64,000 bases of DNA, taken from positions 1 through 64,000 of the forward strand of contig JAEXFI010000054.1 in NCBI GenBank assembly GCA_023400235.1, written 5' to 3'. Shown piece after piece: positions 8,923 to 17,570 of this stretch. The stretch comes from Bacillota bacterium. Its GTDB lineage: Bacteria; Bacillota; Clostridia; Acetivibrionales; DSM-1351. Position numbers and translations under genes: made by a program. Every line of letters begins with the position of its first letter. Position 1 is the first letter of the stretch. The notes under the pieces are model-generated. The model searched no databases. It was not told the DNA's origin and saw nothing but the letters and a program-made list of their open reading frames with translations.

Positions 8923-9438
8923 TTAAAAAGTTACAATTGAGTTTACTTTATAGCCCTCTAATTTCTTTCTGCCATCCAGAAATCCCAGCTCTATAAAATA
9001 TATTATTCCGGCCACTTCTCCCCCAAGCTGTTCAACAAGCCTTATATTCGCCTCAGTAGTCCCGCCGGTTGCCAGCAGATCGTCCACAATAAGCACTCTT
9101 TGTCCTGGCTTTACTGCGTCTTCATGCATTTCCAGCACATCCTGACCATATTCCAGGTCATACTCCACTCTAATGGTTTTGTATGGAAGCTTACCTTTCT
9201 TTCTGACAGGAACAAAGCCTTTTTCCATCTGATATGCAAGAGGTGCTCCAAATATAAACCCTCTGGATTCCGACCCCACTATCACATCAAAATCTCCAAG
9301 CTGTTCTGCATATGCCTTGAAGGAATCCATACATACCTTAAAGGCTTCTGCGTCCTGAAGAACTGTTGTAATATCGATAAAATCAATTCCCTCCTTGGGA
9401 AAATCCATAACATGTCTCAGCTTTGCTTTTAAGTCCAT
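8923..9438 (-). CDS. apt: Adenine phosphoribosyltransferase
   Basis: Salvages adenine to AMP using PRPP; 171 aa, standard length. The PRPP-binding motif VLIVDDLLATGGT spans residues 115-127, and the N-terminal DFPKEGIDFIDIT and SESRGFIFG segments are typical of Apt. First gene after a strong promoter and 42 bp upstream of relA; the apt-relA pairing is conserved in Firmicutes. The ATG is preceded by AGAGAGG. Confidence 0.95.
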   Translation of the reverse strand: MDLKAKLRHVMDFPKEGIDFIDITTVLQDAEAFKVCMDSFKAYAEQLGDFDVIVGSESRGFIFGAPLAYQMEKGFVPVRKKGKLPYKTIRVEYDLEYGQDVLEMHEDAVKPGQRVLIVDDLLATGGTTEANIRLVEQLGGEVAGIIYFIELGFLDGRKKLEGYKVNSIVTF

Positions 9439-9483
9439 ATCAATATACCTCTCTTCGTGGTGCTGAATTTATGTATAGATAAT

Positions 9484-9512
9484 ATTATAATTAAATACGT
9501 CCGCACTTACAA
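9484..9512 (-). promoter_or_regulatory. Promoter for apt-relA-dtd-MBL-hemZ
   Basis: TTGTAA (9507-9512) and TATAAT (9484-9489) on the minus strand with a 17-base spacer lie about 45 bp upstream of the apt start codon. They fit a sigma-A promoter for the five-gene operon. Confidence 0.7.
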
Positions 9513-9571
9513 ATACTTTTTTTCAGCCGAAAAAGCAAGTCCTGCTCCCCAGACACATAAAAAGCGTTTTA

Positions 9572-11335
9572 TTACCTGTAATGCTGCATTACAAGCTGCA
9601 CGCTCCTGTTTCCATTATACTCGTTTATATCTATGTTGAATATGATATCCAGCTCAATACCCACTGCTGTTCCTTTATACAGCTTTTCGCATTCCCCGGC
9701 ACCGTATTTACCTTTAATGTACTCATCAAAATCCACTGCACTCCCAAAATAGATGCAATCCAATTGCTGGCCCGGTGCCGCCAAAAGTCTGAGCTTTAAC
9801 ACATTTCTGCCTGAGCCCAGCAAGGCTGCTCTGGAAACGGCAATACCCTTTTCCGCGAAAAGCGGCTTGGGATTTCCCTTGCCATAGGGCTCCAGCAGTG
9901 AGAGTTCTTCAGCCAGCTTGAGGGTTATGCCCGAAAGCAGAATTCTTGCATCTATGTACACCTTTGGAATAAGGTCCTCCTCAGTCAATGCTGCCGATTG
10001 GTTCAGTTTTTTCCTCAGCAGGTCCAGATTTTCACGCTCCAGGCTGAGCCCGGCCGCCATAGGGTGCCCTCCGAAACGGTTAAGCAGCTCCTTGCATTCC
10101 AGCAGGCCTTCAAACATATTATATTCCTCAATGGATCTTCCCGAGCCTTTTACGCCTTTTTCGGCATCAGTTATTATAAATGCGGGTACATTATACTTTT
10201 CACGTATCTTTCCGGCAATAATCCCCGCTATGCTCTCATGAATATCAGGCCTGTAAACCACCAGGATTTTGTCCTCTTTCAGGCTGCTGTTTTCAATGGC
10301 GGCAACTGTCTCTTCCACCCCTGCCAGGGTCATATTCTTTCTTTCGGTATTGAGACTGTGAAGCTCAAAGGCAAGCTTTTCAGCCTCCTCCGTCTCCGGG
10401 GTCAATAACAGCTTCAAGCCTTTTTCAGCCCAATCCAGCCTCCCTGAGGCGTTAATACACGGTCCGATAATAAACCCCAGATGGTAGACGCCTATCTCCT
10501 TTCCCCATATGCCCGTCTGCTGCATAAGGGCTTTCAGTCCTGGATTTCTTGTATTGCCTATCCTGGAAAGGCCCTCTTTCACAAAGATTCTGTTTTCTCC
10601 GGTCAGATCCACCACATCACATACTGTTGCTATTGCCACAAATTCATAAAAAGCCAGGTACTCGGATTGTGGGATATAAAGTTTCCCATAAAGCACCTGA
10701 ACAAACTTAAAGGCCACTCCGGCACCGCAAAGCGATTTAAACGGATAGCTGCAGTCCGGCCTTTTTATGTCTATAACTGCATCTGCCGGGGGCAGTATAT
10801 GTATCCTTTCATGGTTTTCATCTTCTATAAACGGAACCTCATGGTGATCCGTGACCACTACGGTAATTCCAAAAGCCTTTGCGTATTCTACCTGATTCCT
10901 TGCGGCAATTCCGTTATCGCAGGTTATTATGGTGTCCACCTGATCTTCTCTTGCTTTATCAATGATTGCATTATTTATGCCATAGCCGTCCAATATCCTG
11001 TGGGGTATGGCGTAATCAACCTTTGCCCCGCATCTTTCAAAGGCCTTGTAAAGAATATAGGTACTGACAACACCATCCACATCATAGTCGCCTATTATCC
11101 TTATTTTCTTGCCCTGCCTTATTTTTTCCAGGATTATTTCTACACCCTTTTCCAAGTCCCTCATTGTCCCTGGGTCAAGTAAGGCCCCGGTATTGGGATT
11201 TAAAAAGCTTCTGACAGCCTCAGGTCCAATTATGCCTCTATTTACCATTATTCTGCACAGCAGCGGGCTGACACCCGATTCCCGTGACATTTTGTCAAAG
11301 TCTGCTTTAGGATTCTTTAAAATCCACTTTTCCAA
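9572..11335 (-). CDS. recJ: Single-stranded-DNA-specific 5'-3' exonuclease RecJ
   Basis: DHH-family exonuclease used in recombination and repair; 587 aa, closer to the E. coli size (577) than to the longer Bacillus enzyme. The metal motifs GDYDVDGV (Asp83, 85, 87) and TDHH (163-165) are intact. A GRSIEEYNMFEGL/FGGHPMAAGLSL region marks the DHHA1 domain, and the C-terminal 130 residues match the RecJ OB domain. Translation begins at a TTG preceded by GGGGG. It lies downstream of holA and comEC on the same strand. Confidence 0.93.
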   Translation of the reverse strand: MEKWILKNPKADFDKMSRESGVSPLLCRIMVNRGIIGPEAVRSFLNPNTGALLDPGTMRDLEKGVEIILEKIRQGKKIRIIGDYDVDGVVSTYILYKAFERCGAKVDYAIPHRILDGYGINNAIIDKAREDQVDTIITCDNGIAARNQVEYAKAFGITVVVTDHHEVPFIEDENHERIHILPPADAVIDIKRPDCSYPFKSLCGAGVAFKFVQVLYGKLYIPQSEYLAFYEFVAIATVCDVVDLTGENRIFVKEGLSRIGNTRNPGLKALMQQTGIWGKEIGVYHLGFIIGPCINASGRLDWAEKGLKLLLTPETEEAEKLAFELHSLNTERKNMTLAGVEETVAAIENSSLKEDKILVVYRPDIHESIAGIIAGKIREKYNVPAFIITDAEKGVKGSGRSIEEYNMFEGLLECKELLNRFGGHPMAAGLSLERENLDLLRKKLNQSAALTEEDLIPKVYIDARILLSGITLKLAEELSLLEPYGKGNPKPLFAEKGIAVSRAALLGSGRNVLKLRLLAAPGQQLDCIYFGSAVDFDEYIKGKYGAGECEKLYKGTAVGIELDIIFNIDINEYNGNRSVQLVMQHYR

Positions 11336-11454
11336 TTTATAACCCCCAAAAAATTAAATTCTATCCTGTAGTGCTGATTAAGGTGTGGCAACAGTCAAAA
11401 ATGCTGCTCACTCCCGGACGAGCTTAAAATAAAAGCTTTTAATCATATATAAAT

Positions 11455-12483
11455 TTATTTGCGCCCCATTGCTGCTATCAGCAGTTCTATGGCAATCCGG
11501 TCGGATATTCTGCCTGTTTTTATGGACTCGTCCAGCTCCAGGCTGTAATACATGGCATTTTCCAAAAGACCAATATCCAGGTTCCGGCTGATGCTTACAA
11601 CCTTTGAAGCTATAAAAGGCGTAAGTCCCAATTGCTTTGCAGCCGCATCCTCCCTGACTCCCTGCGTCTTCAAAAGCTTCAGCCTGTAGACCATTCTTAT
11701 CTGCCGGATAACCATGAACAAAACCTTCTGCATGGGCTCCTTCAAGGCCGCCATATCATTGAGCAGCGAAAGTGCTTTTGAATTGTCCCCCTCCGATATG
11801 GCATCCGTTAAATCAAAAATCCTGCTTTTAATGGTTTTGACACATACCGTCTGTACATCCGTTATATCTATTTCATTTTTACCGCCTGTGTAGTTTACCA
11901 CCTTATCAACCTCGTTCAGCAGCTCGGTCATTGCATATTCACTGTTTTCAACCATATATGATGCCGCCATCTGATCAATAGTCTTATTGTAGCTTTTGAA
12001 AACCTTGACAACCCATTTTACCAGGTCTGCAGGCTTTTGATAATCCATTTCCACCAGCAGACCATTCTTCTTAACAGTATTTACCAGCTTCAGCCTCTTG
12101 TCAATTTCACTTTCTGCAAATATAAGACATGTATACTGTGGTATTTTCTCAAGGTACTCGGCCAATTTGTCCTTGCCGGCTCCGCCTCCGGCAGCGCTTT
12201 CCGCCCCTGAGCCCTTTTTTCCCTTGAAAAGCCCTGTGTTTTTGGCAATTATGAGCTTCATGTCACTGAACATGGGCAGGGTTTCACAGTTTGCAATAAT
12301 TGCCTGGACCTCAGTCTTCCCTTCAAGCCACACATAGTTGAATTCCTTGTTGTCCTCGGAAACTATGAGCTTTGCTATGGCGTTTATATAGTACTTGATC
12401 AAGTATTCCTCAGCCCCTGCGAACAAATATACATTCTGAAGTTTTTCTTCCTTAAGCTGTTTTTTTAGAATATCCAGACTCAT
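11455..12483 (-). CDS. holA: DNA polymerase III delta subunit (clamp loader)
   Basis: The delta subunit opens the beta sliding clamp within the clamp-loader complex. 342 aa, usual for Firmicute HolA. The N-terminal segment NVYLFAGAEEYLIKYYI, the internal ARG-like clamp-loader fold and the C-terminal domain (KAMLFMVIRQIRM-type helix, then ASKVVSISRNLD) fit the family; delta lacks a functional Walker A, as here. A run of Gly/Ala residues near position 95-105 looks like a flexible insertion. Start ATG follows AAGGAG. It directly follows comEC with a 51-bp gap. Confidence 0.9.
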   Translation of the reverse strand: MSLDILKKQLKEEKLQNVYLFAGAEEYLIKYYINAIAKLIVSEDNKEFNYVWLEGKTEVQAIIANCETLPMFSDMKLIIAKNTGLFKGKKGSGAESAAGGGAGKDKLAEYLEKIPQYTCLIFAESEIDKRLKLVNTVKKNGLLVEMDYQKPADLVKWVVKVFKSYNKTIDQMAASYMVENSEYAMTELLNEVDKVVNYTGGKNEIDITDVQTVCVKTIKSRIFDLTDAISEGDNSKALSLLNDMAALKEPMQKVLFMVIRQIRMVYRLKLLKTQGVREDAAAKQLGLTPFIASKVVSISRNLDIGLLENAMYYSLELDESIKTGRISDRIAIELLIAAMGRK

Positions 12484-12534
12484 GGTAATCTCCTTTTGTT
12501 TTTACTGCCACACCTATTTGATTGAACACGGGCC

Positions 12535-14916
12535 TTAAGGCTGCATGGTGGTTATTCTCAAATCCCTGCCATAGCTTCTTGCTATAACCGCACCACATTC
12601 ATCCGTCCTGTAAAGCTTGATGCCCCGTTCCGCAAACCTGTCCACAACAAACTGGGAGGGATGTCCGAATTTGTTGCGCTCCCCCACCGAAAACACTGCA
12701 TATCCGGGCCTGACACTGTCTATAAAGGCCCCGCAGCTTGAGGTCGCAGACCCGTGGTGCCCCACCTTCAGCAAATTGGCGGAAACATCCGCTCCTGCCT
12801 CCAAAAGCCTTTCTTCCGCAGGAATCTCACTGTCACCGGTAAATAGCACCTTTATGTTTTTGTAAATTAATTTTAGCACCAATGAGCTATTATTTAAAGA
12901 CTGCTGTGACAAACTGTCCTCAGAAAAGGCCAAAGGACTTAAAACCTCCATCCTGGTATCACTGTCAAGCCTTATGACATCACCTTTCCTGCATAGCTCA
13001 ATCCTGATTCCCCTTTTCAGACATATGTCCCTTATGGCTTGGAAGCCGTCCCCATCCGTATCCGGCAGAATCACCCTTCCTACCCTGATATCCCTTAGTA
13101 CAGCCTTGAGCCCCTCAGTATGATCCGAATGTCCATGGCTGGCTATTACAATATCTATGCTTCGGGTGCCCTGGTCAAGAATATATGGTACCATAACCGA
13201 TTGGCCTATATCAAATGCAGATTTTGATCCCGCCTCCCTGCCGCCGCCATCAATGAGAACTTTTGTGCCCCGTGCTGTCCTGATGAAGGCTCCGTCACCC
13301 TGTCCTACATCCAGAAAGGTTATGGTCAGGGGCTTTGGCAGAAAGCTTACGGCCAGCAGCAGCACAAGGAACAGTGGAACGGAAGCCAGCATGGCCCGCC
13401 TGAAAACCTTTTTCCCTCTCATTCTCTCCCGGCCTTTAAATATGTACAGCACCGCTGAATAATAAATAAACAGCAGCCAGCCTGGGGGTGTAGGCAGGAG
13501 CAGGGAAGCAAACGGCAGTCTGGCAGAGGTTTCTGCAACATAAAGTATAAAGGACAAAAAAGTATTATTTATATAGCCTATAAGGACTGCCAGATGAATA
13601 TTAAGAAGTCCGGCGAAAACCATGACAAAGCCCATAACCGTTATCACCTGTACCAGAGGGACTACCATCAGATTTGTAATTACCGAAATTATGGAAAGGT
13701 TGTTGAAGTAGTACAAGGTAACAGGTACAGTGCCCATTTGCGCCGCAAGGGTTGCAGCAAGGGTATCAGCCAGAATTTCAGGCAGATATCTGCCTGTGAC
13801 AGCTTTCTTAATGGCCGGATAGAGAAGTACCAGTGCCAGCGTGGCTGAAAATGAAAGCTGAAAGCCTATGTCATACAGAGTATATGGGTTTATAAGTAAA
13901 AGTAGCAGTGCCGCTGAGGAAATACTTGTGTATATATCGGGTTCCCTCATAAGGATTTTTCCGGCCATAATAATTATTCCCATTAGGACGGCACGGACTA
14001 CAGAGGCTGAAAAGCCTGCCACAAAAACAAAAAGCAGGAGTACAGGAATGACAATCAGTCCAGCGGCCTTATTACTCAGACGAATTAACCTGCACAGGTA
14101 CATGAGCGGCAAAATTATAAAGGCCACATTCATTCCCGAGGCAACCATGATATGGGTCAGGCCGGCCTGTCTGAAAGCCTCTGAAGCATTTTCACCCAAT
14201 CCGTCCTTATAACCTATTATCATTCCGGCCAGCAAGCCGCCCTGGTTTTTATCCAGACAGTCACCCACTATTCCCAGAACCCTGTTTTTTATCTTGAAGC
14301 CAAGCTTGTAAAGTATGCCTCCGGGCTCCGTCCCCCTGACCGCTATGTCCCTGCCGTTCATAATATTAATTGTACCCGACACACCCACCGATGCCAGATA
14401 CCTCTGATAATTAAAGCCTCCTGGATTGACTGCTCCCTTGGGCCTTTCAATCGCCGTCCTAAGGGAGAGCCTTGTCCTGTAAGTTAATTTTTCATATGCC
14501 AGGGTACCGTCCTCCAGTCCGTATATGTTTACAATCATCCGTGCATCAGTGTTTTCGGCACCCTGGGAGGGCAAGCCCAAGTGTTGGGCTCTGAAGGTAA
14601 ATTTGAGCCTGTCAGGAAAGGCTTCAACTTCACTGTCAATATAGCCCTCAAGTGAAATTTGTTTACCATAATATTGCTCCAACTCCAGCAGATACTTATT
14701 CTCTGATTTTATGAGCAGCAGTCCTCCTCCGCAGAAGAACAGCAGGCACAAGAACAGCAGCCCGGCATTTCTCCCCAGCTTATTGAACAAAATAGCCAGC
14801 AGCATGGAACCTGTTGCTGCCAAGGGCAAAAACAAATAAACCTTGTGCATGTCCGCCAGGATTATTCCTGCCACAAACAGGCAGCAAAGCATACAAAGCG
14901 GTCTTTTTAAAAACAT
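12535..14916 (-). CDS. comEC: DNA internalisation competence protein ComEC/Rec2
   Basis: Polytopic membrane channel that moves single-stranded DNA into the cell during transformation; 793 aa, as for full-length ComEC. N-terminal membrane helices are followed by an OB-like region and the Competence domain (GLTHIMVASGMNVAF). More transmembrane segments and a C-terminal metallo-beta-lactamase domain follow (DVGQGDGAFI, IDGGG, SHGHSDHTEG). The gene is intact, yet no comEA or comG genes are in the window, so transformability cannot be judged. The ATG is preceded by GGAGG. The comEC-holA order is conserved in Firmicutes. Confidence 0.93.
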   Translation of the reverse strand: MFLKRPLCMLCCLFVAGIILADMHKVYLFLPLAATGSMLLAILFNKLGRNAGLLFLCLLFFCGGGLLLIKSENKYLLELEQYYGKQISLEGYIDSEVEAFPDRLKFTFRAQHLGLPSQGAENTDARMIVNIYGLEDGTLAYEKLTYRTRLSLRTAIERPKGAVNPGGFNYQRYLASVGVSGTINIMNGRDIAVRGTEPGGILYKLGFKIKNRVLGIVGDCLDKNQGGLLAGMIIGYKDGLGENASEAFRQAGLTHIMVASGMNVAFIILPLMYLCRLIRLSNKAAGLIVIPVLLLFVFVAGFSASVVRAVLMGIIIMAGKILMREPDIYTSISSAALLLLLINPYTLYDIGFQLSFSATLALVLLYPAIKKAVTGRYLPEILADTLAATLAAQMGTVPVTLYYFNNLSIISVITNLMVVPLVQVITVMGFVMVFAGLLNIHLAVLIGYINNTFLSFILYVAETSARLPFASLLLPTPPGWLLFIYYSAVLYIFKGRERMRGKKVFRRAMLASVPLFLVLLLAVSFLPKPLTITFLDVGQGDGAFIRTARGTKVLIDGGGREAGSKSAFDIGQSVMVPYILDQGTRSIDIVIASHGHSDHTEGLKAVLRDIRVGRVILPDTDGDGFQAIRDICLKRGIRIELCRKGDVIRLDSDTRMEVLSPLAFSEDSLSQQSLNNSSLVLKLIYKNIKVLFTGDSEIPAEERLLEAGADVSANLLKVGHHGSATSSCGAFIDSVRPGYAVFSVGERNKFGHPSQFVVDRFAERGIKLYRTDECGAVIARSYGRDLRITTMQP

Positions 14917-15045
14917 GGGACCTCCGTATGACCTTCATAAAGTTACTAAGAAATTATTATTATTTTGAATTGTAGAATCTAAAAAACAGTTAAGGTTCAT
15001 TCCGCAAAAAAGAATTTAGAAAGAAAAGAAAAGAAAAAATGATGC

Positions 15046-15074
15046 GCAAAAACGTCCAGTACGGACGTTTTTGC
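15046..15074. terminator. Bidirectional terminator
   Basis: A perfect 12-bp inverted repeat GCAAAAACGTCC / GGACGTTTTTGC with a 5-base loop gives a U-run on both strands. It ends the minus-strand NlpC/P60 transcript and separates it from comEC. Confidence 0.75.
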
Positions 15075-15089
15075 TGGTTTATGATAAAA

Positions 15090-15992
15090 TTACATTACTC
15101 TTTTTGCACCAATATATTTTCCCTGGTATTCTGATAGGTCCTGGATAATAACCTGTTTATTTGAAGTAGATGCATGAATAAAAAGGCCTCCTCCTATATA
15201 AATACCTACATGGTCAATTGCGCCAGATGCCTTCCTGGAAGATGCGTCAAAAAACAATAGATCTCCTGCTTTTAATGCACTCTTGGATACCTTTACACCG
15301 TTAGAATACATGCTTGCAGCGGAACTATTAAGTTTAATTCCGAAATTCCTATAAACGTATCCAACGAAACCTGAGCAATCAAAGCCACTTGGGCTTTTTC
15401 CACCATAAACATACCGTACCCCAACAAATTTCTTAGCGTATGCAACTATATCACTTTCGGCAGAGTCACCGGCTACTCCTGAATCTGCATCTGATAAGGT
15501 TGATACTGTTGTAGAACGAGATGATTTTTGTTCGGTACTGGCGGCCGTAACAAACTTGGTTACTACATAACCTGTCTTGCTGCCCACCTTTACCTTGTGC
15601 CAACCTGAGAGAGTATCAAGAATCTCTACACTCTTCCCCTTACTTAGCGAATCGATTATCTTGCCGGATGTGCTGGCAGTTTCTCTGAAATTAACACCAT
15701 TGGCATTAATCGTACCTTTAGCAGTTAATACTTTTATGTAATCACTGCTTACCCAGCCTGTTTTTCCATTAAAGGAAATCTTGTACCAGCCATTGGACTT
15801 ATCAACAATCGATACCCTTGAATTGGATAGCTTTGTGATTACACTTGAAGTAGTATCCGGTGCCGTTCTCACGTTTACCTTGGTTCCGACTATCTGGGCA
15901 GGCTGTGAAGCCGCCATAGCCACTGAACAAATCAAAACCAGAGAAAAAGCAAAAATACATCCCACAAGTATCTTGCTGATCTTACCTGACAT
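15090..15992 (-). CDS. Secreted cell-wall hydrolase: two SH3b domains plus NlpC/P60
   Basis: Predicted exported peptidoglycan endopeptidase cleaving stem peptides; 300 aa. A signal peptide (about residues 1-28, ending VAMAA) is followed by two bacterial SH3 domains (about 32-90 and 92-150), which usually bind the wall. A Ser/Thr-rich linker leads to the NlpC/P60 catalytic domain from about 180. The catalytic Cys206 lies in FDCSGFVGYVY, and His261 in DHVGIYIG, with a later His273. The upstream leader is a c-di-AMP riboswitch behind a consensus promoter, so wall turnover is probably tuned by c-di-AMP, i.e. turgor and potassium status. ATG start follows AGGAGG. Confidence 0.92.
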   Translation of the reverse strand: MSGKISKILVGCIFAFSLVLICSVAMAASQPAQIVGTKVNVRTAPDTTSSVITKLSNSRVSIVDKSNGWYKISFNGKTGWVSSDYIKVLTAKGTINANGVNFRETASTSGKIIDSLSKGKSVEILDTLSGWHKVKVGSKTGYVVTKFVTAASTEQKSSRSTTVSTLSDADSGVAGDSAESDIVAYAKKFVGVRYVYGGKSPSGFDCSGFVGYVYRNFGIKLNSSAASMYSNGVKVSKSALKAGDLLFFDASSRKASGAIDHVGIYIGGGLFIHASTSNKQVIIQDLSEYQGKYIGAKRVM

Positions 15993-16004
15993 TGGCTCCT
16001 CCTA

Positions 16005-16135
16005 TAATTCGCTTCCGAAGTTAGCTGTCGGGCTCGGGCAATAGGATCTCCCTACCATTTTCATGGACTCACCCCAATAATTTGGTTCCTCCGTACCCTT
16101 TTACGGGATTCAGCTTTATTTACGGCAAATAAATC
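16005..16135 (-). promoter_or_regulatory. Cyclic di-AMP (ydaO/yuaA-type) riboswitch
   Basis: On the minus strand the leader shows the conserved ydaO blocks in order: AAATAAAGCTGAATCCCGT, GGTACGGAGGAACCAAAT, GGGGTGAGTCC, GGTAGGGAGATCCTA, and GCCCGAGCCCGACAGC followed by TAACTTCGGAAGCG. These match the family that binds c-di-AMP and is commonly found upstream of wall hydrolase and K+-transport genes. The 3' end runs into the AGGAGG of the NlpC/P60 gene. No separate U-run terminator is evident, so control may be at translation or through a less obvious terminator. Boundaries are approximate. Confidence 0.88.
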
Positions 16136-16188
16136 AAGGTTCAAAATTTCTATAATTTAGTCCCACTGCATTTATTTGCTCTTTGAAC

Positions 16189-16217
16189 ATTATATTCAAA
16201 TTGTAACAGTTTGTCAA
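16189..16217 (-). promoter_or_regulatory. Consensus sigma-A promoter for the NlpC/P60 gene
   Basis: TTGACA (16212-16217) and TATAAT (16189-16194) on the minus strand with a 17-base spacer: a perfect consensus promoter. Transcription would start near 16183 and include the riboswitch. Confidence 0.88.
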
Positions 16218-16273
16218 ACTTTTTGAAATAAAACAGCAATTTTTTAGTAATATTTTTGTAATATGTATGTCAT

Positions 16274-16789
16274 TTATAACAATTTAAACATTATTTGTAC
16301 AGTATCATTATATTTTACCGTTTTTCTATCCGGGAACTGGTTACAGTCAGTAAAGCCACATTTTCTCCAAAAATTAACTCCCACAGTGTTAGGCTTGAAG
16401 ACCGAAAGATAAATCCTGGCGGCAATACTGCCACTCCTGAAATATTCCTCCAGCAGGCACATGACCCTTTTCCCATATCCCTTACCCTGATATGGCGTAT
16501 CTATTACCATGGAATTTATCCATACAAGCTTGCTGTTATTTATGACTGTTCCCTTCACCAGGCCTATGGTCTCGCCGGAATGCAGCCGTACGTGCAGAAA
16601 AAATACATTTTCCCTATTTATAAACTGGCATATGTTGTTGGCAAATTGCTCATAGCCTATGGGCTGGAAAATACCAGTGGCATATTTAAAATCATTTGAA
16701 TTTGTGTATATGGAATAAATTTTTTTTATGCTAGTCTTGTCTATATTTTTAATGAATAAGCAGTCGTCATTAACATGAATATTGAGCAT
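16274..16789 (-). CDS. GNAT-family N-acetyltransferase
   Basis: A 171-residue acetyltransferase of the GNAT superfamily. Motif A, the acetyl-CoA pyrophosphate loop, is QGKGYGKRVM, preceded by a beta strand (VWINSMVID) and followed by the motif B region (NFWRKCGF). The start ATG at 16787-16789 is preferred because AGGTGG lies 5-6 bases upstream; longer in-frame starts lack a good site. Its stop is next to the consensus promoter of the neighbouring gene, so transcription may run through. The acceptor substrate is unknown. Confidence 0.8.
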   Translation of the reverse strand: MLNIHVNDDCLFIKNIDKTSIKKIYSIYTNSNDFKYATGIFQPIGYEQFANNICQFINRENVFFLHVRLHSGETIGLVKGTVINNSKLVWINSMVIDTPYQGKGYGKRVMCLLEEYFRSGSIAARIYLSVFKPNTVGVNFWRKCGFTDCNQFPDRKTVKYNDTVQIMFKLL

Positions 16790-16969
16790 ACGGTCCACCT
16801 GAAAAATCTTTATCATATTTTGCTTCTTTATAGAATTATACCAGATAATATCAAGGATATGAATTTCAAATTCCGCTGCATAGGAAATATTTGACAATTT
16901 TTTATATATTTATTATAGTTATTTTGTCAGAACTATATAATAAATAAAATTGAGGTGGAGAATACATTT

Positions 16970-17218
16970 ATGTGTGAAGATATGGAAAATTATGATAAGC
17001 AACTGCTGGAATGCTGTATTGCCATGCTTTCTATCCTTTTGAAGCAATATAGAAATAAAATCATTAATATAACTGATTTTAAAAGTCACACAGCAAATAA
17101 AATCAGATATATCACTGAAAATATAGACCTGGAAACAAATTTTATTAAGAAAAAAGCAATTAAAAACTTAGTCAATGAATGTAATTCAATCAATGTAAAA
17201 AATTATTCCGGTTTGTAG
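16970..17218 (+). CDS. Small hypothetical protein, 82 aa
   Basis: Not recognised. The ATG at 16970 is preceded by GAGGTGGAG with 9-base spacing, a strong site, which supports translation. The product is predicted to be helical, polar and Lys/Asn/Ile-rich, without a signal peptide or membrane helix. It is convergent with the Spo0E-like gene and their 3' ends overlap by 16 bp. A sporulation or signalling role is possible from context only. Confidence 0.55.
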   Translation: MCEDMENYDKQLLECCIAMLSILLKQYRNKIINITDFKSHTANKIRYITENIDLETNFIKKKAIKNLVNECNSINVKNYSGL

Positions 17219-17358
17219 AATTTGATTATAAGGTTATCCAACCGTGTACTGATTCGCAGGATATCATGCTGTGCCCAAGGCTCGTTTTCCAGAAGATCGT
17301 ATAATTCTTCCTTTAGACATTCAACTTCCTTATTAAGCAAAAAAGCGTTGTTTTCCAT
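17203..17358 (-). CDS. Spo0E-like sporulation regulatory peptide
   Basis: A 51-residue protein with the Spo0E-family pattern: helix 1 (VECLKEELYDLLEN), a short loop, then the signature ISTRLDNLIIKFY, comparable to the SQxLDxLI motif of Spo0E/YisI/YnzD. These phosphatases remove phosphate from Spo0A and delay sporulation. The ATG at 17356-17358 is preceded by GGTGA with about 6-base spacing, and a promoter lies 45-73 bp upstream. Small size and an exact motif make the family call fairly firm; its in vivo target is inferred. Confidence 0.75.
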   Translation of the reverse strand: MENNAFLLNKEVECLKEELYDLLENEPWAQHDILRISTRLDNLIIKFYKPE

Positions 17359-17402
17359 GTTAATCACCATTCTTTTCTTTAGTAAATAATCCGTTCTGCA
17401 TA

Positions 17403-17431
17403 ATATTACCATCTTTTTTGTAAAAAGTAAA
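17403..17431 (-). promoter_or_regulatory. Promoter for the Spo0E-like gene
   Basis: TTTACT (17426-17431) and TAATAT (17403-17408) on the minus strand, spacer 17 bases, about 45 bp upstream of the start codon. Confidence 0.6.
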
Positions 17432-17496
17432 TATAAAAAATCCATAATGTAATAATTTTGTATAATTTTTCCTTTTATTTTTCCCCTAAAATATAC

Positions 17497-17525
17497 TTTA
17501 CATTATCATCAAAAAAGCTTATATT
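17497..17525 (+). promoter_or_regulatory. Promoter for the MarR-family regulator
   Basis: TTTACA (17497-17502) and TATATT (17520-17525) with a 17-base spacer. The palindromic operator at 17536-17554 begins just after the predicted transcription start, as expected for autorepression. Confidence 0.65.
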
Positions 17526-17535
17526 AATAATTAAA

Positions 17536-17554
17536 TAGTTTGAAATTCAAAGTA
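17536..17554. promoter_or_regulatory. Putative FabT-like operator 1
   Basis: TAGTTTGAAATTCAAAGTA: a near-perfect palindrome with core TTTGAA-A-TTCAAA, placed between the promoter and start codon of the MarR gene. The same sequence recurs inverted upstream of the next gene. It resembles the FabT operator of streptococci (TTTGATTATCAAA core). Confidence 0.6.
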
Positions 17555-17570
17555 AATGAGGTGTTCTAAA

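Noticed and set aside
10481..11182. A 233-codon plus-strand open frame opposite recJ
   Set aside because: It mirrors conserved RecJ motifs on the other strand and has no signs of being a gene.
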